DNA from: UBA1926 sp036732005 | GTDB taxonomy: Bacteria; Planctomycetota; Phycisphaerae; Phycisphaerales; UBA1924 | Direction: 5' to 3' | Assembly: GCA_036732005.1 (NCBI GenBank) | Contig: DAINDF010000001.1 | Span: 620,001-684,000 of the forward strand | DNA length: 64,000 bases | Shown here: positions 1-8,783 of the stretch, piece by piece | Layout of the letters: each line of letters starts with the position of its first letter | Position numbering within the stretch: the stretch's first letter is position 1 | The notes under the pieces: model-generated | What the model was told of the DNA's origin: nothing | Seen by the model: the letters and a program-made list of their open reading frames with translations, nothing else | The model's database searches: none | Program-made: the position numbers and the translations under genes

Positions 1-1788
1 CCAATGGTCGATATCCATCAGCGTCTCCTCCCGCAGCACGCGGGCGAGCTGCGCGGGCCGACCCGGCATCTCCCCGAACCCCTCGCGCGGGTCCGAGTAG
101 TTCAACTCGATCGTCATCACCCGCCCGAACCGCTCGAAGATCTCTTTGAGCCCGGGCTGCAGCGGGAGCAGCGTCCGGATGTGCAGCGTCGAGACGCGGC
201 ACCCCTCCGCACGCAGCCGGTCCACCGCCTCCCGCACCGCCCCCATCGTCGAACCCCACCCCACCACCAGCAGGTCGCCCTCGTCGCCCCCGTACACCTC
301 GGGCGGCCTCAGCGTCGAACGCAGCGCCGCCAGCTTGCGCGACCGCATCTCGCACCCCCGCTGGTTCGAGCGCGGGTCGTACGCCACCTTGCTCCATTCC
401 GTGTGCGCCAGACCCGTCAGCACATACTCGCCCCCACGCTGCCCCGGAACGGGCCGCGTCGACACGCCCGTCTCCGGGTCCCAGTCGTACGGCGGCACGC
501 TCCGGTCCCACGCCGACTCGTCGATCTCCGGCGAGAGCCACTGGGCCTTCAGCGCGGGCCGCGGGATCAGCGTCACCCCCGTCGCCAGGTTCGCGTCCGT
601 CAGCACGATCACCGGGAGGCGGAACGCCTCGGCGATCGTCCGCGCCGTGATCACCATCGAGAAGCACTCCTCGATCGTCGCCGCCGCCATCACCACCTTC
701 GGGGCGTCGCCCGGCGTCTGGTGCATCGCCATCAGCAGGTCGCCCTGCTCGATCTTCGTCGGGAGCCCCGTCGCCGGCCCGCCCCGCTGCACATCCACGA
801 TCACCAGCGGGATCTCCCCCATGCTCGCCAGCCCGATGAACTCGGTCTTGAGCGCCATCCCGGGGCCCGAGGTGATCGTGCACGCCGTCTTGCCCGCGTA
901 CGAGCACCCGATCGCGAACCCGATCGCCGCGATCTCGTCCTCCGCCTGGTGCACGATCCCCCCCACCGCGTCGATCACGCCCGAGAGGTAGTGCGATGCG
1001 CTCGTCGCCGGCGTGATCGGGTACATCGACACCACCTCGATCCCCGCCGCCATCACCCCCAGCCCCACCGCCTGGTTCCCGTTCACCACCAGCAACTCCC
1101 CACGGTCCGGCGCCGGGGGAACCTCGTACCGCTGCTCCACATGCGCGTCCGCGAACGCCAGGCCCGCCTCGAACAACGCACGGTTCTGCGCGACGACCTT
1201 CTCCCCCTTCTTCTTGAAGACCGTCTCGATTTCCTTCAACGCGATCGACCCGTCACGCCCGCAGATCCGGCACAGCATCCCCAGCACGAACATGTTCTTC
1301 CCGAGCCGCGGGTTGTCCGTGTGCGCCAGGCACGCCTTCTCGAACGGCAGTTCCTTCACCACAAGCCCACGCCCGCGGAACATCGCCACCGCCTCCGCGT
1401 ACGCCGCGCGGATCGCCGGGTCCGGGTCCTCCGCCCACTTGTTCTCCAGCAGGATCACCGTCCCCGCCCGGAACGCGTCGTTCTCGATCCGCCCGTACAC
1501 CACCTGCTCGTTCAACGCGACGACCAGGTCCGCCTCGTCGCCCATGTTCGTCATCGGCTTCGAGCCCAGCCGGATCCGGATCCCCGACGCACCCGCACGC
1601 GACCTCGAGGGCGGCTTGATCTCCGCCGGGATGATCTCCACCGTCCACACCCCGTTGCCCATCTTCGCCGAGACCGTCCCGAAGGTCTGCCCGCACTTCT
1701 GCGCGCCCTCCCCCGAGTCGCTCACGATCTCGATGATCAGGTCATCCACACGCCGCACCACCCCGGTCTGACCGTTCGATTCCGACAT
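1..1788 (-). CDS. korA: 2-oxoacid:acceptor oxidoreductase, alpha subunit (3' end outside window)
   Basis: Catalyses CoA-dependent oxidative decarboxylation of a 2-oxoacid such as 2-oxoglutarate, with ferredoxin as acceptor, together with a beta subunit expected just beyond position 1. The first ~190 residues are the gamma-type domain fused to the N terminus (GEGAQKCGQ, then PPSRSRAGASGIRIR). The alpha domain follows with MYPITPATSASHYL, the EDEIAAIGFAIGCSYAGK stretch and TSGPGMALKTE. The frame is open from ATG at 1788 to the window edge, 596 codons, so only the last residues are missing. AGAGG lies about 9 bases upstream of the ATG. Fused gamma-alpha subunits are common in this family; the exact 2-oxoacid cannot be told from sequence. 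Confidence 0.9.
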   Translation of the reverse strand, partial: MSESNGQTGVVRRVDDLIIEIVSDSGEGAQKCGQTFGTVSAKMGNGVWTVEIIPAEIKPPSRSRAGASGIRIRLGSKPMTNMGDEADLVVALNEQVVYGRIENDAFRAGTVILLENKWAEDPDPAIRAAYAEAVAMFRGRGLVVKELPFEKACLAHTDNPRLGKNMFVLGMLCRICGRDGSIALKEIETVFKKKGEKVVAQNRALFEAGLAFADAHVEQRYEVPPAPDRGELLVVNGNQAVGLGVMAAGIEVVSMYPITPATSASHYLSGVIDAVGGIVHQAEDEIAAIGFAIGCSYAGKTACTITSGPGMALKTEFIGLASMGEIPLVIVDVQRGGPATGLPTKIEQGDLLMAMHQTPGDAPKVVMAAATIEECFSMVITARTIAEAFRLPVIVLTDANLATGVTLIPRPALKAQWLSPEIDESAWDRSVPPYDWDPETGVSTRPVPGQRGGEYVLTGLAHTEWSKVAYDPRSNQRGCEMRSRKLAALRSTLRPPEVYGGDEGDLLVVGWGSTMGAVREAVDRLRAEGCRVSTLHIRTLLPLQPGLKEIFERFGRVMTIELNYSDPREGFGEMPGRPAQLARVLREETLMDIDHW

Positions 1789-2052
1789 GTTCACACCGCC
1801 TCTTCGCGCACCGCAACGACCGGCTCACCCGCCGGCACGCCCGATCGCGCTGTGACGCAACATCCACCGCCGTCGTGCCGCGCGGAACGGCGACACCCGC
1901 AACCCCCGGCTGAAGAAAATGGGCGAGACATCGCCGCACCGCTCCCGGTTGGGCCACCCGGCGGCAACCCGCCGGTCAACGGATAACTATAGCCACTTAG
2001 CCGGAATTATCCCCGGTGATTCCACCCGACCCCCCAAAAAAGACCACGGCGG
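1789..2052 (-). promoter_or_regulatory. Leader and promoter region of the korA-like gene
   Basis: This gene-free stretch is unusually AT-rich near 1980-2015. On the minus strand a TATAGT hexamer (1986-1991) could be a -10 box, which would give a leader of about 190 bases. A 7-bp hairpin with loop GTTG (1958-1975) would lie at the very start of that leader. I see no good -35 box and no recognisable riboswitch. Assignment as promoter is inference. Confidence 0.35.
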
Positions 2053-2086
2053 TCCAAAAACAAAGTCCGCCGCCCAGAGGCGGCGG
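2053..2086 (-). terminator. Intrinsic terminator
   Basis: Perfect 8-bp stem (2067-2074 with 2079-2086) and a 4-base loop, followed on the minus strand by ACTTTGTTTTTGG. It sits 40 bases after the stop of the small membrane protein gene at 2127, so it ends the 3231-2127 transcript. Confidence 0.85.
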
Positions 2087-2126
2087 CGAGATCCTCGGTC
2101 TGAATTGCACACCCGGCCCGCGGGCC

Positions 2127-2339
2127 TCAGGGCTTGGGTGTGTCCGCCAGCTTGATCGCCCTGGCGTTCTGCAGCCCCAGCGCGTTCCCGTCGGGCCCGA
2201 CCCGCTGCCCGGCGAAGAACACGAACACCGTCGCCGAAAGCAGCGCCACGAACGCGAAGAGCATCAGCCCCGTGTACACATCGGGCGTCGCCTTGCGCAC
2301 ATGCGCCCCGCCCGGCATCTGCATCCCGAATTGGCTCAT
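2127..2339 (-). CDS. Small single-pass membrane protein
   Basis: A 70-residue protein of unknown function. Residues ~23-44 (TGLMLFAFVALLSATVFVFF) form one transmembrane helix, with a short polar N terminus and a ~25-residue C-terminal tail. GGAGGG lies about 7 bases before the ATG. It follows the coiled-coil membrane protein gene by 22 bases and precedes a good terminator, so the two are probably one transcript and may act together at the membrane. I do not recognise a family. Confidence 0.65.
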   Translation of the reverse strand: MSQFGMQMPGGAHVRKATPDVYTGLMLFAFVALLSATVFVFFAGQRVGPDGNALGLQNARAIKLADTPKP

Positions 2340-2361
2340 CGAGGCCCTCCGTTCCGCCCGC

Positions 2362-3231
2362 TCAGGGGAGCAGCCGCGTCGTCACCCGATCCCCGCCCTG
2401 CACCTGCATGCCGGGCGCCAGCAGCGCCACCTCGGCCAGCGAGTCCTGCAGGTCCACCCGGCGGACCACCAGGTTGGCCACGAAGGTGCTCCCGCGGAAC
2501 ACCAGCAGCTTGACATTCTCCCGCATCCGGTCGTTCGCGCCCAGGTCGACCTGCACGAGCGTCTTGCCCGTCGCCGCCTCGGTCTGCACCGCCTTGACCG
2601 ACCCGAAGATCGGCGGGCCCGACAGCGTCACCGGGGCCAAGACGCCCTCGCTCTCCCGCGCCGCCGAGACCCCCGTCTTCGCCCCCTCGAGGTCCGCCCG
2701 CACCGCCGCGAGCTGCTCCTCGAGCGCCCGCACCTCCTGCTGGAACACCTCGATCTGGCTCGCCTGGTCCGCGATCACATCCTCGAGCGCCAGCCGCTCG
2801 TCCCGGAACCGCAGCTCCGTCTCACGCAGCGACGACACCTCGTTCTTGTAGCTCTCGATCAGCGTCGCCTGGGTCTGGCTCGCAACCCCCAGCTGGCTGA
2901 TCTGGCCCTTGATCCGCTCCGCCTCCGCCTCGGCCGAGAACTTCTCCCGACGCAGGCGGTCGTTCTCGATCTTCATCGCGTCCATGTCCGCACGGACCGA
3001 CGCCAGTTGCTGATCCCGGGCCTCCATCTCGCCCATCAGCGTCGCGATCTCCCGAGAGTGCGTCTCCGCCTGCGCCGAGAGCGTCCGCTCGCTCAGCACC
3101 CGGGCGAGGTCCGCATCAACATACGCCTGCCGGACCGTCTCGGCGTTGTTCGCGTAGATCATGGTCGCCGCCGCGAGCATCAGGCTCAGCACGGCGGCCA
3201 GCACGACGAAGACCTTGGTCAGGATGTGCAC
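2362..3231 (-). CDS. Membrane-anchored coiled-coil protein
   Basis: A 289-residue protein. An N-terminal hydrophobic segment (VFVVLAAVLSLMLAAATMIY, residues ~6-25) is followed by a long heptad-rich coiled coil (~30-195), then a small C-terminal beta-rich domain ending in RVTTRLLP. This resembles uncharacterised planctomycete membrane proteins with an MreC-like layout, but I cannot name it. The start is GTG at 3231 because AGAGGAG lies 6 bases upstream and the hydrophobic segment begins at once. The longer frame to 3282 has no Shine-Dalgarno sequence. Confidence 0.7.
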   Translation of the reverse strand: MHILTKVFVVLAAVLSLMLAAATMIYANNAETVRQAYVDADLARVLSERTLSAQAETHSREIATLMGEMEARDQQLASVRADMDAMKIENDRLRREKFSAEAEAERIKGQISQLGVASQTQATLIESYKNEVSSLRETELRFRDERLALEDVIADQASQIEVFQQEVRALEEQLAAVRADLEGAKTGVSAARESEGVLAPVTLSGPPIFGSVKAVQTEAATGKTLVQVDLGANDRMRENVKLLVFRGSTFVANLVVRRVDLQDSLAEVALLAPGMQVQGGDRVTTRLLP

Positions 3232-3363
3232 TGCCGGCTCCTCTTGCGGGGCGACCCCGTCTCCCGGGCGTCGATCCCCCATCGTTGTACGGGTGCTGGC
3301 CTGGGGCCCGCGCTCGGTGGAGTCTTCTGAGCACGCCCGCTCAGCGCGACCCCGTGGGGCACC

Positions 3364-3369
3364 AGTATA
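3364..3369 (-). promoter_or_regulatory. Candidate -10 box for the coiled-coil gene
   Basis: TATACT on the minus strand, giving a start near 3357 and a leader of about 125 bases before the GTG at 3231. No convincing -35 box is seen at 16-18 bases. Confidence 0.4.
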
Positions 3370-3399
3370 GCGGCAGTGATCCTTGCGTGGGCAACCCGA

Positions 3400-4488
3400 T
3401 CAAGGTTCCACGGACGCCTCAACCCGCCCCGGAGAATCCGCCGTCGCCGTCAGCACCGACCCCGCCGCCGCCAGCCGCACCGCCGGGCTCGGGTCCCCCA
3501 GCAACCGCTCGAGAATCTCCAGGTCCTCCACCCGCCCGGTCTTGCCCAGGACATGGGCCGACAGCGCCCGCCGCAGCGGATCCGGGTCCTTGAGGTACTC
3601 CTCCGCGATAAACCAGGCCTCCCGGCGCCCCATCCGCGACACCGCGTCCGCCACCGCCAGCCTGAGTTCCCCGGGCATCCCCCGGTCCCCCTGCCGGTAT
3701 TCCGAGAGGCTGATCAGCTGCGCCACCGACGCCCGGTCGTTCAGCCGACCCAGAATCTGCACCGCCAGCGTCGCCAGCTCCATCTCCCCGGGATGGGAGG
3801 GATACAGCGCCGCCCGGATCCCCTCGAGCCGCTCCCGATCACCCAGCTTGACCATCGCCTCGGCGATCTGCAGCCCCACCAGCCGGTCCTCCTCCGCCGT
3901 CGAGGACGAAGGCCGCGTGTGCAGCGCCTGACGGAGCATCGGCATCGCCGACTCGTCCCCGAGTTCGCCGATCAGGAACGCCGCGTGGGCCCGAACCCCC
4001 GATACAGGGTGTTCCAGCAGCATCGCCCCGAGCGGGGTCAGGTCAACCTCCGCCCCCATGTTCCGCAACGCAAACAACGCCGACGCTCGCACAAACGGCG
4101 ACGAATCGCTCGCCAACGCCCGAAGCGCCGGCTCGGACTCTCTTAGCTTCGCCCGCCCCGCCACCACCGCCGCAACGGCCCGAACGCCTTCGTTCTCGTC
4201 GGACAGCCCCGCCGCCACCGGCCCGCGGAGCCGCGCCGTCGCCGGCAGGAGCGCCTCCAACGCGTTGGCCCTCGACTGCGCGTCCGCCGAAACCGCGAGC
4301 CCGAGCAACTCCGAGATCGCCCGCTCACGCAGCGCCGACCGCTCCACCGTCTTGCGGAACCGGTCCGCCGACGATTCCTGCGCCCCGGACGCGGGCTGGG
4401 GCGCCCCCTCGGGTGCGGCCGCGCACCCGCCCGCCGCCAGCATCATCACGCCCAGCGCCACCCCGCGAGCCGCTCCAAGTCCGTGCAT
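3400..4488 (-). CDS. HEAT-repeat lipoprotein
   Basis: A 362-residue exported lipoprotein. The signal peptide ends in a lipobox (MLAAGGC, Cys at residue ~22), followed by a Pro/Ala/Ser linker. The rest is repeated two-helix units of HEAT type, for example ENEGVRAVAAVVAG, SPFVRASALFALRNMG and DPLRRALSAHVLGKTG, which normally form a protein-binding solenoid. ATG at 4488 has AGGAG 7 bases upstream. The gene follows lnt by 59 bases on the same strand, which fits because Lnt completes acylation of such lipoproteins. Its partner is unknown. Confidence 0.8.
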   Translation of the reverse strand: MHGLGAARGVALGVMMLAAGGCAAAPEGAPQPASGAQESSADRFRKTVERSALRERAISELLGLAVSADAQSRANALEALLPATARLRGPVAAGLSDENEGVRAVAAVVAGRAKLRESEPALRALASDSSPFVRASALFALRNMGAEVDLTPLGAMLLEHPVSGVRAHAAFLIGELGDESAMPMLRQALHTRPSSSTAEEDRLVGLQIAEAMVKLGDRERLEGIRAALYPSHPGEMELATLAVQILGRLNDRASVAQLISLSEYRQGDRGMPGELRLAVADAVSRMGRREAWFIAEEYLKDPDPLRRALSAHVLGKTGRVEDLEILERLLGDPSPAVRLAAAGSVLTATADSPGRVEASVEP

Positions 4489-4547
4489 CGGTTGCTCCTC
4501 GTTCAGGCCGGCCCGTCCGCAACGCCCGGCCTCCCGTGCCTTTGTCG

Positions 4548-6310
4548 TCACCCGGGACCAGATCCGTTCGATTTCTTCCCCCGGCGGCCCGCGAACGAAA
4601 CCCCCACCCCCACCGCCGTCACCGTCAGCCCCACCCGCCCAGGGAGTTCCCCGAACCGTGCGTACGGCGTCACTCCGCCCCCGAGTTCGACCTCTCCCAT
4701 CAGCGCCCCGGAGGTCCACGGCGGCAGCGACTCCACAACCACGCCCCGCCGGTCCACAATCGCCGAGATCCCCGTGTTCGCCGACCGCGCCATCGCCGTG
4801 TCCAACTCGACGCACCGCCACCGCGACGCCAGCAGGTGGAACGCCCGCCCCCCCGCCGCGTCGTAGAACCACCCGTCGTTGGTCATGTTCACCAGCAGGT
4901 CGGCCCGCCGCATCCCCCCGCGGTCGAACACGAGGTCGCGGCACGCCCCCCCCACCGTCGCCTCGTAGCAGATCGGCGTCACGACCCTCGCCACGCCCTC
5001 CCCGAACGGGATCTCGAACACCGTCCGCGCCTCGCCCGCGGCGAGGTCGAAGCGCATGCCCCGAGCCCCGACCGCCGTCAGCGCCCGCTCGAGCCAGGGG
5101 ATCGCCGAGATGTATGGCATCACCTCGCCGAACGGCGTGAGCGTCCGCTTGTCGTAGGTCGTCTTCGAGACCCCGCCGCCCTCGAGCAGAAACACGCCGT
5201 TGAACCGCCGATCGCTCTCGTAGCTCAGCCGGTCGCCGACCGGTTCGATCCGGAACCCCTCATGCCGAGTCGCCCCCATCAGCAGCGGGATCCCCAGCGC
5301 CTCCTGCGTGTCGAGCAGGTCGTCCCGCACCGTCTCCGCGCGGATCGCCCGGGCTTGCCCGGTCTCGGGGTCCGGCGCGATCGACCACGCGACGCCCACC
5401 CGCTTCTCCTCCTCCGCCCCGTCCGCCTGGAGCACGAACCCCGGGAACATCGTCTCGGGGGCGACCAGCACGTCGGGAGGGCCGCCGCCGTACCCCGCGG
5501 CACGGGTGAGCAGCGCCCGCATCGTCAGCCAGTCCTCCCACCGGTCCTCGGTCGCCCACCCGTGCCGGATCGACTGGGGCACATTGGTCTGGATCAGGCC
5601 GACACGCAGCGTCCCGCTTCCGGGTGAGTCGCCAGCAATCCACAACGCGCCCCAGCCCCCCCACCCCGCCAGCAGGAGCGCCCCGACCGCGATCGACCAC
5701 ACCCGCCTCGGCCCGAAGGCCACCCCGTCGACCCAGGCCGCCGCGAGGGCGAGCAGCCCCCCGACGAGATAGACCCCCCCGAGCGAGGCGGGCCAGCTCA
5801 GCGCCGGCGCGTCGATCATGGGCTGGGCGGAGAGGAACCAGGGGAACCCCTCGAACGCCAGGTGGCCCCGCAGGAACTCGACCCCGAGCCACCCCAGCGG
5901 CACCGACGCGATCGCGGGCCATCCCGCGCGCCGCAGGCGCGTAATGACCCAGACCGCGAGCCAGGTGTACAGGGACAGGTAAGCGATCAGGAAGGGGAAC
6001 CCCGCCACCGAGGCCTCGCCCGCCCACCGGACCAGCCAGGCCCACGCCGGCGCGGCCCCGACCGCCGCCCAGAAGGCCGCGAGGCGGGCAGACCACTCGC
6101 GGCGCACGACCGCGTCGCAAACCCGGCACAGGGGCCAGACGACCAGCAGGCACGCGGGCCAGAGCGAGAGCGGTGGGAAAGAGAGCACCAGCCCCGCCCC
6201 GCTGAGCGCCCCGCCCAGCAACGCGTCCCGCCACCCCGCGCCGAACACCCGGGCTCGCAAGCGGGCGAGCCTCCCGGGCGAGCCGACCTCAGACTGGGAC
6301 CCCGCGACGT

Positions 6311-6314
<4 letters not shown>
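4548..6314 (-). CDS. lnt: Apolipoprotein N-acyltransferase
   Basis: Transfers the third acyl chain to the N-terminal cysteine of lipoproteins at the inner membrane. The 588-residue protein has an N-terminal block of about seven hydrophobic segments, then a C-terminal nitrilase-like domain. All three catalytic residues are visible: Glu in APETMFPG (~285), Lys in TYDKRTLTPFGE (~388) and Cys in TPICYEA (~447). The length is somewhat above the usual ~510. The ATG overlaps the accD stop by 4 bases (ATGA), so the two are translationally coupled. The presence of lnt implies an outer membrane with triacylated lipoproteins. Confidence 0.93.
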
Positions 6315-7159
<845 letters not shown>

Positions 7160-7220
7160 CGGTAGCAATCCTCTGCTCTGTGCCAACCCGGTGGGTTGTT
7201 GGGCCCGTCACGATCCTGTT

Positions 7221-7856
7221 TCAGACCCGGCTCGGGCTGCCCCAGCGCAGCGATTCGAGCCGCTCGGGCAGGATCCGGTGCCACTCAAACCCCGGCACCG
7301 CCCCGAGCCGACTCCAGCATACCAGCCCAGGGTCCCCCAGGAGGCACGAACGCACCAGGGCGTAGGCCAAAGGCCTCAGGACAATAGCCACCGCCGGAAC
7401 AGGGGATTTGCACCCCTTCGCGGTTTTCTCGATCCCCTTGGCCATCTCCTCGATCAGCCGGGTCTGCGCCTCCCGGAGCGGCTCGCCCTCCGGGGGGTTC
7501 AGCGAGAGCGGGTCGTCGATCCACTGCCGGTAGACCGTGGGATATCGGTCCTTCACCTCGCCCATCCGCAGGCCCTGCCAGAGCCCGAGGTCGACATCAC
7601 CAAGCCCCTGGCAGGCTCTGGACTTGCACCCGAACGCCGAGGCCACCGCGCCCGCGCTCTCCACGCTCGCCTGGTCCCCGGCGCTGAGCACCCCCCGCAA
7701 CTCCACGAGGCCCGGTCCCGCCCCCTCCACCGAGAAGCGCTCCCGCGCCAGCGGACAAAGCGGCAGATCCGCCAAACCGGGCAGGTGCTCGCGCTCGTCC
7801 CACTCCGTCGCGCCGGTGCGGACGAGGAGCACACGAAACAGATCAACTCGCGCCAT
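7221..7856 (-). CDS. Histidine-phosphatase-fold protein lacking catalytic histidines
   Basis: A 211-residue protein aligned to the phosphoglycerate-mutase/histidine-phosphatase superfamily: LLVRTGATEW at the N terminus, then GDVDLGLWQGL, the acid-loop region, and AIVLRPLAYALVR near residue 160. The family hallmark RHG reads R13-T14-G15, and the second histidine (usually SHGG) reads LRPL, so both catalytic histidines are gone. It is therefore probably not a phosphatase and may bind a ligand or partner. It lies 61 bases upstream of accD on the same strand and could be co-transcribed. ATG at 7856 is the only sensible start. Confidence 0.7.
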   Translation of the reverse strand: MARVDLFRVLLVRTGATEWDEREHLPGLADLPLCPLARERFSVEGAGPGLVELRGVLSAGDQASVESAGAVASAFGCKSRACQGLGDVDLGLWQGLRMGEVKDRYPTVYRQWIDDPLSLNPPEGEPLREAQTRLIEEMAKGIEKTAKGCKSPVPAVAIVLRPLAYALVRSCLLGDPGLVCWSRLGAVPGFEWHRILPERLESLRWGSPSRV

Positions 7857-7988
7857 ATGCACGCATGCCTCGGATTGCCTCACCCGATGGGCACGCGCCC
7901 GAGCGGGGGAAGCCGGGAGTGTACCCCTTCGGCCATCGTGTCCAACGGAGCCATCCGGAGAATCCAAATTTCCGATCTGATTCTGTTC

Positions 7989-8016
7989 GTATTATTCCAG
8001 TCATATTCCAATCAAA
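7989..8016 (-). promoter_or_regulatory. Promoter for the histidine-phosphatase-like gene (and perhaps accD-lnt)
   Basis: On the minus strand TTTGAT (8011-8016), 16 bases, TAATAC (7989-7994). It lies in an AT-rich island in an otherwise GC-rich region, between the rpe stop (8032) and the ATG at 7856. The island carries two near-identical tandem 11-mers starting TGGAATA. Confidence 0.5.
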
Positions 8017-8031
8017 TGGTCCCATCTCGCC

Positions 8032-8724
8032 TTATCCCCTGATCTGGCGGATGATCTCGGACCTCGCGGCCGGTGCGTGCTTGAAGATCGCGCTCGCCGC
8101 GACCAGCACATCGCCCCCCGCGGCCCGCACCTCGGCGGCGTTGCCCGGGCCGACGCCCCCGTCGAGCTCGATGCGCGCGTGGGGCCCAAGGTGGGCCCGG
8201 GCCGTGCGCACCTTCGACAACACCTCGGGGATGAACTTCTGACCCGCGAACCCCGGGTTCACGCTCATCACCAGGAGCAGGTCGAACGACTCGGCCGTTT
8301 CCAGCCAGGGCTCGATCGGCGTGGGCGGATTGACCACCAGCCCGACCTGCACCCCGATCTCGCGGCCCTCCTCGGCGAGCTCGGCCGCGGATTCGGGCGT
8401 GAGCACCTCGGCGTGGAACGACACGAGATCGGCGCCGGCCTCGGCGAAGATCGGCAGGAAGTGGGCCGGGTCGGTCACCATCAGATGAACATCCAGGTAG
8501 CACCCGGGCAGGGTCTGCCGCAGCCCGACGCACACATCGGGCCCGAACGCGAGGTTCGGGACGAAATGCCCGTCCATGACATCGATATGGAGCAGGTCCG
8601 CCCCGGCCTCGAGCACGCCCCGGGCCTCTTCGCCCAGGCGGCTCCAGTCCGCCGCCAGGAGCGACGCGCCGACCAGGGGGAGACGGGGCGGGGCCTTCAT
8701 CAACTGGTGTTCGTCGCCTTGCAT
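8032..8724 (-). CDS. rpe: Ribulose-phosphate 3-epimerase
   Basis: Interconverts ribulose 5-phosphate and xylulose 5-phosphate in the pentose phosphate pathway. The 230-residue TIM barrel shows the family motifs in order: GASLLAADW, LHIDVMDGHFVPN (metal-binding His and catalytic Asp), DVHLMV, SFHAE, MSVNPGFAGQKF and ELDGGVGPGNA. The start at 8724 is chosen because a TACGCT hexamer lies 8 bases upstream, matching other leaderless starts in this window. An internal ATG at 8700 is the alternative. It is divergent from the UDP-sugar pyrophosphorylase gene. Confidence 0.93.
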   Translation of the reverse strand: MQGDEHQLMKAPPRLPLVGASLLAADWSRLGEEARGVLEAGADLLHIDVMDGHFVPNLAFGPDVCVGLRQTLPGCYLDVHLMVTDPAHFLPIFAEAGADLVSFHAEVLTPESAAELAEEGREIGVQVGLVVNPPTPIEPWLETAESFDLLLVMSVNPGFAGQKFIPEVLSKVRTARAHLGPHARIELDGGVGPGNAAEVRAAGGDVLVAASAIFKHAPAARSEIIRQIRG

Positions 8725-8732
8725 GGGCCCAC

Positions 8733-8738
8733 AGCGTA
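8733..8738 (-). promoter_or_regulatory. Start-proximal -10 hexamer TACGCT (rpe)
   Basis: TACGCT ends 8 bases before the rpe ATG, leaving no room for a leader. There is no Shine-Dalgarno sequence. It fits the leaderless pattern of this window. Confidence 0.55.
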
Positions 8739-8757
8739 CCTGCGCCGCCCGCGGAGG

Positions 8758-8763
8758 TATCCT
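8758..8763 (+). promoter_or_regulatory. -10 hexamer TATCCT for the UDP-sugar pyrophosphorylase gene
   Basis: TATCCT lies 20 bases before the ATG at 8784. Here a strong AGGAGGT Shine-Dalgarno sequence follows, so this is the leadered class of the same hexamer. It is back to back with the rpe promoter. Confidence 0.5.
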
Positions 8764-8783
8764 CCCAGACCCAGGAGGTACGC

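Noticed and set aside
5230..5260. A GGTTCGATCC-like stretch resembling a tRNA T arm
   Set aside because: It lies within lnt coding sequence and no cloverleaf can be formed around it.
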